A stretch of 64,000 nt of DNA from Burkholderiales bacterium (GCA_017302655.1 JAFLDE010000009.1:1-64000); one strand, 5' to 3'. Numbered from the stretch's first letter, positions 50,838 to 60,765 are shown. The notes: generated by a model not told the origin, from the sequence alone. A program made the numbers and translations.

Positions 50838-51341
50838 ATGACCCGCCTAGTCCCCGCCTTGCTCTGTGCCGCGTTGCTCGCCACCGGCTGCGCCTCCACC
50901 GACCCCGACCTTCGCAGCCGCCCGGAAGCCATGCAGATGGCCCGCGTGCAGGACGGCACCCTGCTGGCCGTGCGCAAGGTCAAATTGGACGGGAACCAGA
51001 CGGGCTTGGGCGCCACCGTGGGCTCGGTGGCCGGCGGCGTGGCCGGCTCCAGTGTCGGGGGCAGCCGCGAATCGGTGGTCTTTGCCACCCTGGGCGCGGT
51101 GCTCGGCGGCGTCATCGGCCATGCCATCGAACGCAGCGGCGGGCGCGACGAAGCGTTGGAGTTGATCGTTCAGCTGCGCAACGGCGAGCGCGTGGCCATC
51201 GTGCAGAGCCAGGGCGACGAGGTCTTCAAGCCGGGTGACGCGGTGATGATCATCACCTCGGGCCGCAGTGCGCGCGTGGCACGCGCGCTGCCCCCGGTCG
51301 CGCCCGAAGCTGCCGCCTCGGCCCCTGCTGCTGCCCGCTGA
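50838..51341 (+). CDS. Glycine-zipper outer-membrane lipoprotein (SlyB-like)
   Basis: 167 residues. The lipoprotein signal ends at LLATGCAS (lipid-bearing Cys near residue 18). A glycine-zipper segment (about 55-95, LGATVGSVAGGVAGSSVGGSRESVVFATLGAVLGGVIGHAIE) would cross or insert into the membrane, followed by a small beta-rich domain ALELIVQLRNGERVAIVQSQGDEVFKPGDAVMIITSGRSARV. The layout is that of SlyB/PcP outer-membrane lipoproteins, which help membrane integrity. The tail is alanine-rich. Confidence 0.85.
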   Translation: MTRLVPALLCAALLATGCASTDPDLRSRPEAMQMARVQDGTLLAVRKVKLDGNQTGLGATVGSVAGGVAGSSVGGSRESVVFATLGAVLGGVIGHAIERSGGRDEALELIVQLRNGERVAIVQSQGDEVFKPGDAVMIITSGRSARVARALPPVAPEAAASAPAAAR

Positions 51342-51371
51342 TCCCGTTCCGCTGCGCTCTCGCGGCAGCGA

Positions 51372-52235
51372 TCAGGCTGGCGTCGTCAGCGGCGCAGGCT
51401 GCGGGTGACCGGCGGCGTATGCGACGTCCAGCGGAAAGGCCGTGCAGCCCAGCCGGGCTGAAATGTCACGGCTGGCGTCCTGCAGCATCTTGATGACCTG
51501 AGGAGCCTTGACGGCGTCGAAACGAAAGGTCGGGAAGGACACCGACAGGCCCGCCACCGGCTGCGCCAGACGGTCGAACACCGGCACGCCCAGGCAGCGG
51601 ATGTGGTCGTCGAATTCCTCTCGATCTTCGGAGAAGCCTTGCGCGCGAACCTGCGCCAGCTCGGCGAGGAACGCCGCACGGTCGGTGATGGTCTTGTCGC
51701 GGAATCGCTGGAACACGGCGCCGTCCAGCACCAGGTCGCGGCGCGCGGGGTGCTCCCAGGCCATCAGCGACTTGCCGATGGCCGTGCAATGGATGGGTGC
51801 GCGGCGGCCGATGCGCGAGTACATGCCGAGCATGTGACGCGAGTCCACCTTGTGCACGTAGATGATCTCGGAGTCGATCAGCGTGCCCAGGTGCACCGTC
51901 TCGCCGGTCGCGTCGGCCAGGATCTGCATGTGGTGCTTGGCCAGATCGATCAACTCGGGATGCTGCAGCGCCTTGGCCCCCAACTCGTAGGTCTTCATGG
52001 CCAGGCCATAGCGCTCGCTGTCGGCCTCCTGGCGCACGTAACCCAAGGTCTTCATGGTCTGAAGGAAACGGTAGACCGTCGCCTTGGGCATGGCCAGGCG
52101 CACCGAGAGCTCGGAGATGCCGATGTCGTTGCGCTCACCCAGCGCATTGAGGATGGCAAACACCTTGAGCACCGCCGCCACCGACTCGGGGGAGGACTTG
52201 CCATCGTTCAGTTCGTCGTCGCTGCTGCTGCTCAT
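51372..52235 (-). CDS. kdgR: IclR-family regulator, KdgR type
   Basis: 287 residues. Winged helix: SVAAVLKVFAILNALGERNDIGISELSVRLAMPKATVYRFLQTMKTLGYVRQ. The effector domain carries the IclR pattern: GETVHLGTLIDSEIIYVHKVDSRHMLGMYSRIGRRAPIHCTAIGKSLMAW and SVSFPTFRFD. IclR-type KdgR of plant pathogens represses pectinase genes and is released by 2-keto-3-deoxygluconate. The ATGA overlap with the methylesterase-lyase gene and the whole pectin locus support that identity. Being the last gene of the operon, it would be co-induced and could provide negative feedback. Confidence 0.82.
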   Translation of the reverse strand: MSSSSDDELNDGKSSPESVAAVLKVFAILNALGERNDIGISELSVRLAMPKATVYRFLQTMKTLGYVRQEADSERYGLAMKTYELGAKALQHPELIDLAKHHMQILADATGETVHLGTLIDSEIIYVHKVDSRHMLGMYSRIGRRAPIHCTAIGKSLMAWEHPARRDLVLDGAVFQRFRDKTITDRAAFLAELAQVRAQGFSEDREEFDDHIRCLGVPVFDRLAQPVAGLSVSFPTFRFDAVKAPQVIKMLQDASRDISARLGCTAFPLDVAYAAGHPQPAPLTTPA

Positions 52236-54466
52236 GGGGCTTTTCGTTCCGGTTCAAGAGCCATTGTCGGCCCAGCGCCCACACGGACCCGTGCGGCAGC
52301 CTGAGCTGCGCCTTCTGGGGGCAGGCGATAGGGAGGCGTCCAGCCAGCAGGCTGAGGTGCCTCCAACGCGAGGGGCTTTCCATTGAGCGTGGAGCCCTCA
52401 TCGCTGAATCGCTCGCCCTTGAGCCAGCGCAGCAGTTGCGCAGGCTGCACGGTCCCCTCGAAGGCGTTGCCCTGGCTGAGCACCGCCGATTGCAACCCAA
52501 GCCCGATCGCGTACCCGAATCCATAAGGGCCTTCAGGACGAGCCAGGTAGAGGTTGTTGACGAGGTGCACCTGTCCAAAGCGCACCCGGGGTGCGCGCTC
52601 GCGAATGTCGACCCAGAGGTTGTGGTGCAAGGTCACGCGCAATGCGCCTGCATCCGCGACCTGCTTGTCGCTGCCGCCGATCAGCATGGTCTTGTCATGG
52701 CCGCTGAAACGACTCCAGCTGACGGTGATCAGGTCGCTGGCATGGGTGATGTCGAGCAGGCCGTCGTGCCGCTGCTGGCCGCGGCCGAACACCGTGCGTT
52801 CCAGATGATCGGGACGATCCCCATCGTCGAAGGCACAGTGATCCACCCAGACCCGATGCGCGGCTCTCAGGGACAGGTTGTCGTAGTCGGCATTCCACTC
52901 ACCATGGGCACCATCGAGCGGATCCCAGGCGGTGAAGTGGTCGTAGGCATCGCTGAAGCGCAGGTTTCGCACGATGACGTTCTCGACCTGATTCAGCAAG
53001 ACCATGCCGCCGTGGAAGCCGGCCCCTGCCGAGACGCCGATGAGCGTGGTGTTGGACGGGATGCGCAGCGTGATGGCCTTGGCCTGCGCCTTGGCGGAGC
53101 GCTCCCGTGCCTCCTCCAGCGGGCCTTCTGGCTTGCGCCGGCCCCAGGTCTTGGGATCGTAGGCAGCCTCGTAAGCCGCTTGATCGTAGCCAGGATCGCG
53201 GAACGCATCCGCCGGGCCGCCCAGTTCGATGCGGGCGGCGATGGCAAGGATCTTCGGCCGCTCTCCGAGTTCGCGCAATGCCGCTTCCAGTTGGGCTCGG
53301 TCGCGGATCCACCGGATCGCGTCGGGCGCTGCGTTGGCCCCGCCGCTGGTGCCGCCCGCCTGCGTCGCCCAGCCGGTCGGCGCGGTCTCGAAGGCAGCCA
53401 CAGGCAGCGTCAGATTGTTGAACTCGGTGAGGCGGTTGCTCTTGGCTTCGAAGGGGCGGCGAGCGGTCGAGGCGACCCACGGCCGCAAGCGCGCATCGAG
53501 CAGCGAGTCGCGGATCAGGGCATGGCCGTTCGGCGACTGACCGGCAATCCATTGCCCCCCGGCTTCCGGCTTTTTCACGCCGGCATCCCAGGCACGGCCG
53601 AGAGACGGCGTGCCGTCCTCGACGATCCAGCGGCTCTGCGTGATCAGGAAGCCCTGCGCTCGGCCAGGCGGCGTGCTCGGTGCCAGGCCGATGCCGCCCT
53701 CGCCCGGCGCACGGCGGCCGGCACGCGACACGATCAGGCTGTGTTCAATCAGCAATCGCGCGGCACCGAAGATGAAATCGACATCGCCGGCGATGCGGCT
53801 GTTGGCGACGCGCACGCGGCCCGTGCCGTCGGCATAGAAGGTGTCCTGATGGCCGAGCAGATGAACCGCATCGAGCTGGATGCGATCGCCACGCGTCATC
53901 AACGCAACGGCCTGCGCGCCGCCGGACTCGCCGGCGCCCGCCGGATAGCCCTGGCCGTCGCGCACGGCGTCCAGCGCGTCATTGGCGATCGTCAGCCCGG
54001 CCAGTTGCACATCATCCTGGGCGATGACGACAGAGGCGCTGCCCGCCGTGCCCATGCTGGTTGCGCCGATCGCCGGCACACAGGTCTGGGCCGGCATGTC
54101 GGCCGGCTTGGTCTGTGCGGCATAGCGTCCGTCCACGACCCTCACGCCATCCGCAGCACCGACGCCATAGATCGTGATCGGGCCCAGGCCGCGGATGCAG
54201 ACCGCGCCGCGATAGCTACCGGGTTCGATGCGCACGAAGCGGCGCTGACCACTCGGCGCTGGCAGCGCGTCGAGCACCGCCTGCAGTGATTGCCCGCTGC
54301 GCACAACGGCGTTGGCTGGCCAGCGCGAACGGTCGCCATCCGGCTCGGGCGTCCAGTTGCCCAGCCAAGCCTCGCGCGTGAACGCCGCCGCCTGCTCGGG
54401 CGCGAGCTGGGGCCTGTCCTGGGCGATGGCGCTGCCCAGCATCAACCCCAGCAGCCACGCCTTCAC
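52232..54466 (-). CDS. Bifunctional pectin methylesterase (CE8) and pectate lyase (PL1) in one chain
   Basis: 744 residues, no frameshift. Signal peptide MKAWLLGLMLGSAIAQ. N-terminal domain (about 50-350): pectin methylesterase with GHQDTFYADG (207-211), the catalytic Asp in GDVDFIFGAA (Asp228/Asp230) and LGRAW (usually LGRPW). C-terminal domain (about 375-700): pectate lyase with WVDHCAFDDG (540-549, the vWIDH motif) and the R-x-P-x-x-R signature RAPRVR (Arg624, Arg629) in a right-handed beta-helix. The first domain removes methyl groups from pectin and the second cleaves the demethylated chain by beta-elimination. No linker repeats separate them. Exported, to act before uptake; ATGA overlaps with the genes on both sides. 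Confidence 0.9.
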   Translation of the reverse strand: MKAWLLGLMLGSAIAQDRPQLAPEQAAAFTREAWLGNWTPEPDGDRSRWPANAVVRSGQSLQAVLDALPAPSGQRRFVRIEPGSYRGAVCIRGLGPITIYGVGAADGVRVVDGRYAAQTKPADMPAQTCVPAIGATSMGTAGSASVVIAQDDVQLAGLTIANDALDAVRDGQGYPAGAGESGGAQAVALMTRGDRIQLDAVHLLGHQDTFYADGTGRVRVANSRIAGDVDFIFGAARLLIEHSLIVSRAGRRAPGEGGIGLAPSTPPGRAQGFLITQSRWIVEDGTPSLGRAWDAGVKKPEAGGQWIAGQSPNGHALIRDSLLDARLRPWVASTARRPFEAKSNRLTEFNNLTLPVAAFETAPTGWATQAGGTSGGANAAPDAIRWIRDRAQLEAALRELGERPKILAIAARIELGGPADAFRDPGYDQAAYEAAYDPKTWGRRKPEGPLEEARERSAKAQAKAITLRIPSNTTLIGVSAGAGFHGGMVLLNQVENVIVRNLRFSDAYDHFTAWDPLDGAHGEWNADYDNLSLRAAHRVWVDHCAFDDGDRPDHLERTVFGRGQQRHDGLLDITHASDLITVSWSRFSGHDKTMLIGGSDKQVADAGALRVTLHHNLWVDIRERAPRVRFGQVHLVNNLYLARPEGPYGFGYAIGLGLQSAVLSQGNAFEGTVQPAQLLRWLKGERFSDEGSTLNGKPLALEAPQPAGWTPPYRLPPEGAAQAAARVRVGAGPTMALEPERKAP

Positions 54467-55617
54467 GCGAGATCCACCAGGTAGAGCGCCGGCAGGCCTT
54501 CAGCATCGCAGCTGAACAGCACCTGTTTCTCGTTCGGCGTGAACGAGGGGTGCGGGTGCGTGACCTGGCGGTTGCCCTTGTAGACGCCCCAGCTGCTGTC
54601 GTGGCGCGCAATGGCGCGGGTGCTGCCGGCCTTCAGGTCGAACAGGTGCAGGTAGGGGTCGGTGGCGATCTCATGACTGGCGCCATCGGCCACGTCGGCC
54701 GGCGAGCCGCAGCCGTCGCCAATCAGGAGCGTGCCGTCGTGGTTGCTCATCAGGTGGGAGCAAGGCGGCATCTGGGTGATGGCGCGGTCCTGCAGGGTCA
54801 CCGGGTCCAGGCTGCGGATCCAGCGGTCGCGCTGACCCTTCAGGTAGGACACATAGACCATGGCCGAGCCGTCAGGCACCCAGAACTCGTGCGTGCAACT
54901 CTCGCCGGCCGCATGCACCTTGGCGCAGCGGCGGTTCGTGCCGTCCTCGTTGATGAACCACATGCGCGCATCGACGAGGTCGTGCGGTCCCTCGTGGCAA
55001 TAGGCCACGGTGTGGTCGTCGAACGGCCGGTACTGCGGGTGACCCAGCCAGCCGTGCTGCTCCAGAATGACCTCGCGCGCGCCGGTCTTCAGGTCGATGC
55101 GGATCAGCCGGCAGCGCGGCTTGGCATGGAACATGTCGTGGAACTTCTTCCAGTCCGACAGGGGGAACCAGTCGTCGGCATGGATCTCGATGCCGACCAT
55201 CTTGGTGCAAGCCGAATTCGCAACCCAGGTGCCGTAGCCGACCCAACCCTCGGGCACGGTGTAGACCACTTCTTCACGGTAGTCGCTGAGTGCCAGGCGG
55301 ATCAGCCGGCGCTCCTGACGCACGAAGTAGAGAAACTGGTCATCGGGGCTGAGGAAGCCGCCGAAGCTGTTCTCGCCGGGCTGATCGCTGAGCTGCGTGG
55401 CGACCTGGCTCTCCAGGTCCAGCAGGTGGTAGTTGAAATCCTTACCGCCCGCGAAGGCCGCGCCATAGACCAGCTTCTTGCCGTCGTTGGTGAAGCACTT
55501 TTGGTAGAAATAGGTGCGGTGGCTGGCGACGTCCAGCGGCGTGAGCCGGGTCACGCGGGCGCCGGTGCCCGGGTCCTGCTTCGTGGCGAAATGCAATTGC
55601 CGTTCGGTAGCTTTCAT
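54463..55617 (-). CDS. ogl: Oligogalacturonate lyase (PL22)
   Basis: 384 residues (Erwinia Ogl has 388), without signal peptide and so cytoplasmic. Seven-bladed propeller family with the conserved DVASHRTYFYQKCFTNDGKKLVYGA near the start, FHAKPRCRLIRIDLKTG, LGHPQYRPFDDHTVAYCHEGPHDLVDARMWFINEDG, CTHEFWVPDGSAMVYVSY and HPHPSFTPNEKQVLFSCDAEGLPALYLVDL; the histidines probably bind the catalytic Mn. Cleaves unsaturated digalacturonate to 5-keto-4-deoxyuronate. The start overlaps the solute-binding protein stop (TGATG) and the end overlaps the fusion enzyme start (ATGA). Confidence 0.93.
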   Translation of the reverse strand: MKATERQLHFATKQDPGTGARVTRLTPLDVASHRTYFYQKCFTNDGKKLVYGAAFAGGKDFNYHLLDLESQVATQLSDQPGENSFGGFLSPDDQFLYFVRQERRLIRLALSDYREEVVYTVPEGWVGYGTWVANSACTKMVGIEIHADDWFPLSDWKKFHDMFHAKPRCRLIRIDLKTGAREVILEQHGWLGHPQYRPFDDHTVAYCHEGPHDLVDARMWFINEDGTNRRCAKVHAAGESCTHEFWVPDGSAMVYVSYLKGQRDRWIRSLDPVTLQDRAITQMPPCSHLMSNHDGTLLIGDGCGSPADVADGASHEIATDPYLHLFDLKAGSTRAIARHDSSWGVYKGNRQVTHPHPSFTPNEKQVLFSCDAEGLPALYLVDLA

Positions 55618-56894
55618 CAGAGTCTCTGCAGCAGGGCGTTGCCTTCACGAACCAGGCGGCGCGCCGCGTCCAGATCCGTGGTCTTGGCGTAGGCGATGGT
55701 CTCGAAGACCTCGCGCATGAACTTGAGGAAGCGCGCGTGCTCGAACAGCGGCGCCGGGCGGCGCAGGCGGCCAGCCTCGCGCTGGGCGCGGATCTGCTCG
55801 TGCGCGGCGAGCTCGAGCGGCGGCAGCCCGCCCTGGGCCTTCAGCACTTCCAGCGCACTGCGCGCCGAAGGGAGGCCGCGCGTGCGGCCCAGCACCTTCG
55901 CGGCGTCGGGGTCGCACAGCAGGAAGTTCATCAGGCGCGCGGCGAGTTCGGCCTGCTCACTGCTGCGCCCGACCGCATACATCACCGTGGGGCGGCCAAA
56001 GAGGCCACTGTCCCGTGCGTTGGGTAGCGTGGGGAAGGCGCCAAGCGCAAGCTGCTCCGTGGGCTTGAGCGTGGACGCGCGCAGGCCGATCAAGGAGTCC
56101 CAGGTGTAGTTGCCAGCCCAACGCCCCACCACCCAGTCGGGCTGCTGCTCGGTGGGCTTTTCGGCACCGCCCAAGCTGGCCCGTAGCGGCAGCGGCGTGC
56201 AGACCTTTTCGTCCACGAGCCGGCGGTAGGTCTTCACCCAGTCCAGCGCGGCCCGCTCGCTCATCGCGATGCGGCGGTTCAAGGGATCGACGTAGGACGT
56301 GCCGTGCAACTGCTGCACGTAGGTCTGCGACAGCAACATCATGTCGTAGAGCTCGCCATCCAGCGGGTAGGCGCCTTCGCCCTGGCTCTGGCGGAATGCC
56401 CGGCCGCTGGCGAACAGCTCGTCCCAGTTGCTGGGAATTTTGAGCCCTGCGCGCTGGAAGGCGCTCTGGTTCCACAGCATCACCCGCGCACTGAACGAGG
56501 TCGGCAGCGCGTTGAGCTTGCCCTGGACCTGTCCGTAGGCGATGTCGTCGGCGCTGAACTGATCCAGGCCAAGGACTTTCTGCTGCAGGTTCAGATCGGC
56601 AAAGCCGTTGCCGCGCTTGCTGAACATGGCCAGCCAGGCCCAGTTGATCTGCATGAGATCGGGCTCGGAGCGGCCCGCAATCTGCGTCGTCAGCCGCTCC
56701 AGGTAGCCGTTGAAGCCCATGTACTCGGCCTTCACGCGCAAACCAGGGTGGCGCTGCTCGAAGAGCCTCAAGGCGGCCAGCGTAGCCTGGTGACGGCCGC
56801 TGCCACCCCACCAGGCAAAGCGCAACACGCGCTCACTTTGGGCATGGACGAAGGGGGCGATCGCCCCCGCGCCGAGAAGAAGGCGACGCTTCAT
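55617..56894 (-). CDS. togB: ABC transporter solute-binding protein for oligogalacturonides (TogB-like)
   Basis: 425 residues from the ATG at 56894; the open frame extends upstream but that part is untypical. Signal peptide MKRRLLLGAGAIAPFVHA. Family 1 sugar-binding protein: LRFAWWGGSGRHQATLAALRLFEQRHPGLRVKAEYMGFNGYLERLTTQIAGRSEPDLMQINWAWLAMF, then MLWNQSAFQRAGLKIPSNWDEL and PTVMYAVGRSSEQAELAARLMNFLL. In this locus it should capture oligogalacturonides for import by the adjacent permeases, as TogB does in Dickeya. It lies after the ATPase gene and behind a strongly structured 85-nt leader. The specific substrate is inferred from context. Confidence 0.88.
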   Translation of the reverse strand: MKRRLLLGAGAIAPFVHAQSERVLRFAWWGGSGRHQATLAALRLFEQRHPGLRVKAEYMGFNGYLERLTTQIAGRSEPDLMQINWAWLAMFSKRGNGFADLNLQQKVLGLDQFSADDIAYGQVQGKLNALPTSFSARVMLWNQSAFQRAGLKIPSNWDELFASGRAFRQSQGEGAYPLDGELYDMMLLSQTYVQQLHGTSYVDPLNRRIAMSERAALDWVKTYRRLVDEKVCTPLPLRASLGGAEKPTEQQPDWVVGRWAGNYTWDSLIGLRASTLKPTEQLALGAFPTLPNARDSGLFGRPTVMYAVGRSSEQAELAARLMNFLLCDPDAAKVLGRTRGLPSARSALEVLKAQGGLPPLELAAHEQIRAQREAGRLRRPAPLFEHARFLKFMREVFETIAYAKTTDLDAARRLVREGNALLQRL

Positions 56895-56895
56895 G

Positions 56896-56978
56896 GTTCC
56901 AGCGCCGGGCCGTTCCCATGCTGGAACGCGCCCCCTCGGGGGGTGACGAAGCCGCGAAGCGGCAAAGACCGGGGGGCG
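56896..56978 (-). promoter_or_regulatory. Structured leader before the solute-binding protein gene
   Basis: The whole gap between the ATPase and solute-binding protein genes folds. GTTCCAGC (56896-56903) pairs with GCTGGAAC (56920-56927) right next to the start codon; CCCCC (56931-56935)/GGGGG (56938-56942), GCCGC-GAA-GCGGC (56951-56963) and a distant GGGGGGCG also pair. Possible roles are an mRNA processing or stability element giving more binding protein than permease, or translation control. It resembles GC-rich interspersed repeats. Confidence 0.5.
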
Positions 56979-56979
56979 T

Positions 56980-58082
<1,103 letters not shown>

Positions 58083-58083
<1 letters not shown>

Positions 58084-58949
58084 CAGCCTTTCACGCCACT
58101 GCTGGTGGCGCCCTCGATGAAGTGTTTTTGGGCCGCGAAGAACACCGCGACGGACGGGATCAAGGCCACCACCGAGATCGCGATGACGTTCGCCCACTCG
58201 ACCTCTTCGGTGGCGCCGATGCTCATCTTCAGCGCCAGGCTCACCGGGTACTTCTCGACCGAGGCCAGGTAGATCAGCGGGCCCATGAAGTCGTTCATGG
58301 TCCAGATGAACTGAAAGACGATGACCGAGATGATGGCCGGCTTGAGCAGGGGCACGATGATGTGCCAGAGCAGTTGCAGCGCGTTGCAGCCGTCGATTTG
58401 CGCCGCCTCTTCCATGTCGCGCGGGATGCCGCGCAGGAACTGCACTAGCAGGAAGACGAAGAAGGTGTCGGTGGCGAAGGCCGAGGGGACGATCAGTGGC
58501 AGGTAGGAGTCCAGCCAGCCGACCTCGCGGAACACCAGGTACTGCGGCAGCCGCAGCACGATGAGCGGCAGCATCATCGTGCCGATCATGATGCTGAAGA
58601 GCGTCTTCTTGCCCCAGAACTCGAAGCGAGCGAAGGCGTAGGCGACCAACACGCAGCTGATCACCGTGACGATGATGCGCGGGATGGTGATGAGGAAGCT
58701 GTTCAGGAAGTAGGTCGCGAACGTGTACTCGGTGCTGGTCTTCCAGCCCTTCGCATACGCATCCAGATCGAAACGGCTGGGCCAGAAACCGGCCGAGCTG
58801 AAGATCTCGCTATTGCTCTTGAACGAGGCGCCGACCAGCCAGATCAGCGGGTAGAGCATCACGATGGCGGTGGCGCCGAGCAGCAGGTAGCGCAGCCAGG
58901 GCGTCTTGGGCTTCTCGCCCGGGCGTTCCATCAGGATGTCGGCGCTCAT
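58083..58949 (-). CDS. togN: Sugar ABC transporter permease (MalG/TogN type)
   Basis: 288 residues with six membrane helices. The N-terminal cytoplasmic tail is followed by WLRYLLLGATAIVMLYPLIWLVGASFKSNSE and the EAA loop EEAAQIDGCNALQLLWHIIVPLLKPAIISVIVFQFIWTMNDFMGPLIYL, the canonical ATPase-contact motif. MalG-type inner-membrane half of an oligosaccharide importer, here predicted for oligogalacturonides. Starts 4 bp inside the preceding permease gene (ATGA). Confidence 0.92.
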
Positions 58950-59830
58950 TTCTTGTCTTTCTCGCCGGCGTAGAAGACCCAGTACTTGCTGGACCAGAAG
59001 GACAGCAGGGCCAGCCCGCCAACCAAGGCGAACAGCACCCAGCTCAAGGCCGCGCCGTAGCCGAGATTGAAGAAGCGGAAGCTCTGGTCGTAGATGTAGA
59101 GCGCCAGCACGTAGGTCGAGTGCAGCGGCCCGCCCTCGGTGATCAGGTAGGGCCCGTTGAACTCCTGGAAGGCGTGGACCATCTGCATGATCATGTTGAA
59201 GAAGATCACCGGCGTGATCAGCGGCACGGTGATGCGCCAGAACTGCTGGGTCTTGCTGGCGCCGTCGATCTCGGCGGCCTCGTACAGAGACGTCGGCACG
59301 TTCTGCAGCGCGGCCAGGAAGATCACCATGGCCGAGCCGAACTGCCACATGAAGAGCAGCACGATGGTCCACATCGAATAGTGCTCGTCGGCCAGCCAGG
59401 CGATCGGCTCCAGGCCAAGCTGCTGCAGCACGATGTTGACCAGTCCATGCTTGGCGAACAGGAAGCGCCAGAGCACGGCGACGGCGATCGAGCCGCCGAG
59501 GATGGACGGGATGTAGAAAGCCGCGCGGAACGCATTGATGCCCTTGAGCTTGAAGTTCAGCACGTGGGCGATGAAGAGCGCAAAGCCCACCCGCGCCGGC
59601 ACCGCCAGGATGGCGAACCACAGCGTGACGCCGAGCGACTTCGTGAACAAGGGGTCGTCGCGCAGCATCTCCTCGTAGTTGCGCGTGCCCACCCAGACCG
59701 GCGGGTCGATCAGGTCGTACTGCGTGAAGCTCAGGGCAAAGCTCATCACAAAGGGCGTGAGCTTGAACAGCAGCACGCCCAGCACGAAGGGCAGGACGAA
59801 CAGGAAGCCGAGGCGTTTGTTCTCGTACAT
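58946..59830 (-). CDS. togM: Sugar ABC transporter permease (MalF/TogM type)
   Basis: 294 residues. Helices include RLGFLFVLPFVLGVLLFKLTPFVMSFALSFTQYDL, and the EAA loop reads SLYEAAEIDGASKTQQFWRITVPLITPVIFFNMIMQMVHAFQEFNGPYLIT. The first permease of the pair; the two together form the channel for the binding-protein-dependent importer. Lies 35 bp after kduD. Confidence 0.92.
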   Translation of the reverse strand: MYENKRLGFLFVLPFVLGVLLFKLTPFVMSFALSFTQYDLIDPPVWVGTRNYEEMLRDDPLFTKSLGVTLWFAILAVPARVGFALFIAHVLNFKLKGINAFRAAFYIPSILGGSIAVAVLWRFLFAKHGLVNIVLQQLGLEPIAWLADEHYSMWTIVLLFMWQFGSAMVIFLAALQNVPTSLYEAAEIDGASKTQQFWRITVPLITPVIFFNMIMQMVHAFQEFNGPYLITEGGPLHSTYVLALYIYDQSFRFFNLGYGAALSWVLFALVGGLALLSFWSSKYWVFYAGEKDKK

Positions 59831-59865
59831 GGCAGCAGCCTAGGGCCTGGGTCGGGCCCGAGGGA

Positions 59866-60627
59866 TCAACGGGCCAGCCAGCCGCCGTCCACTGCGACGG
59901 TGTAGCCATTCACGTAGTCGGACGCCGCCGAGGCCAGGAACACCACCGGCCCGGCGAGGTCCTCGGGGCGCCCCCAGCGACCGGCCGGGATGCGCTCCAG
60001 GATGGAGGCGTTGCGCGCCTCGTCGGCCCGCAGGGCGGCGGTGTTGTTGGTGGCCATGTAGCCCGGGGCGATGGCATTGACATTGATGCCGTGCTGCGCC
60101 CACTCGTTGGCCATCAGCCGGGTGATGCCCATCACGCCGCTCTTGCTCGCCGTGTACGAGGGCACGCGCACGCCGCCCTGGAAGCTGAGCATCGACGCGA
60201 TGTTGATGATCTTGCCGCCCTTGCCCTGGGCCAGGAACTGCTTCGCCACCGCCTGCGACAGGAAAAAGGTCGACTTCAGGTTCAGGTCGATGACGTCGTC
60301 CCAGTCCGCCTCGCTGAACTTGATCGCATCCTCGCGGCGGATGATGCCGGCGTTGTTGACCAGGATGTGAATCTCGCCGTTCAGCGCCTTGGCCTGTGCC
60401 AGCAGGTCGGGCAGGCAGCTGATGTCGGCCAGGTTGGCGCGCAAGTCCAGGAAGCGGCGGCCCAGGGCCTCGATCTGGACGCGCGTGTCGTCCGGCGCGG
60501 ACACATTGACGCCGACGATGTCCGCGCCGGCCTGGGCCAGCGCCACGGCCATGCCCTGACCCAGACCGGTGTTGCAGCCGGTCACGATGGCCGTCTTGCC
60601 GGCCAGTTGGAAGTGTTGAAGCACCAT
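59866..60627 (-). CDS. kduD: 2-deoxy-D-gluconate 3-dehydrogenase / DKI reductase
   Basis: 253 residues, the usual KduD length. SDR motifs: TAIVTGCNTGLGQGMAVALAQAGADIVGVN, ILVNNAGIIRREDAIKFSEADWDDVIDLNLKSTFFLSQA, the catalytic serine in INIASMLSFQGGVRVPSY, YTASKSG (Tyr/Lys), and the GYMATNNTAALRAD region specific to KduD-like enzymes. In pectin breakdown it reduces 2,5-diketo-3-deoxygluconate to 2-keto-3-deoxygluconate. First gene of the pectin operon; a divergent kdgF lies upstream. KduI, which supplies its substrate, is not in the window. Confidence 0.93.
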   Translation of the reverse strand: MVLQHFQLAGKTAIVTGCNTGLGQGMAVALAQAGADIVGVNVSAPDDTRVQIEALGRRFLDLRANLADISCLPDLLAQAKALNGEIHILVNNAGIIRREDAIKFSEADWDDVIDLNLKSTFFLSQAVAKQFLAQGKGGKIINIASMLSFQGGVRVPSYTASKSGVMGITRLMANEWAQHGINVNAIAPGYMATNNTAALRADEARNASILERIPAGRWGRPEDLAGPVVFLASAASDYVNGYTVAVDGGWLAR

Positions 60628-60673
60628 GGAAGTTCTCGCTCGTCGTCGCGGGATCAGATGGCTCGGAATTGTT

Positions 60674-60686
60674 GAAACGCAGTTCC
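60674..60686. promoter_or_regulatory. Candidate KdgR box 1 (kduD/kdgF gap)
   Basis: GAAAC-GCA-GTTCC, 9 of 10 arm bases of the enterobacterial KdgR core GAAAC-N3-GTTTC. It lies about 50 bp upstream of the kduD start and overlaps the palindrome GTTCCGAAC at 60682-60690. Confidence 0.5.
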
Positions 60687-60752
60687 GAACTCGCTACGGA
60701 CCGCAGCATACGGCGTTGCGCGTTCGCTGCGGAATCATGGTTTCTAATTAGT

Positions 60753-60765
60753 GAACCACTGTTCC
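60753..60765. promoter_or_regulatory. Candidate KdgR box 2 (kduD/kdgF gap)
   Basis: GAACC-ACT-GTTCC, 8 of 10 arm bases of the KdgR core and a near copy of box 1: the 14-mers GAAACGCAGTTCCG and GAACCACTGTTCCG agree at 11 of 14. It overlaps the TGGTT/AACCA inverted arms (60738-60758) around TAATTA, a likely promoter area about 60 bp from the kdgF start. Confidence 0.5.

Noticed and set aside
52436..54289. A 617-codon frame antisense to the methylesterase-lyase gene
   Set aside because: Third-position GC shadow; no motifs, while the minus strand shows two full catalytic domains.
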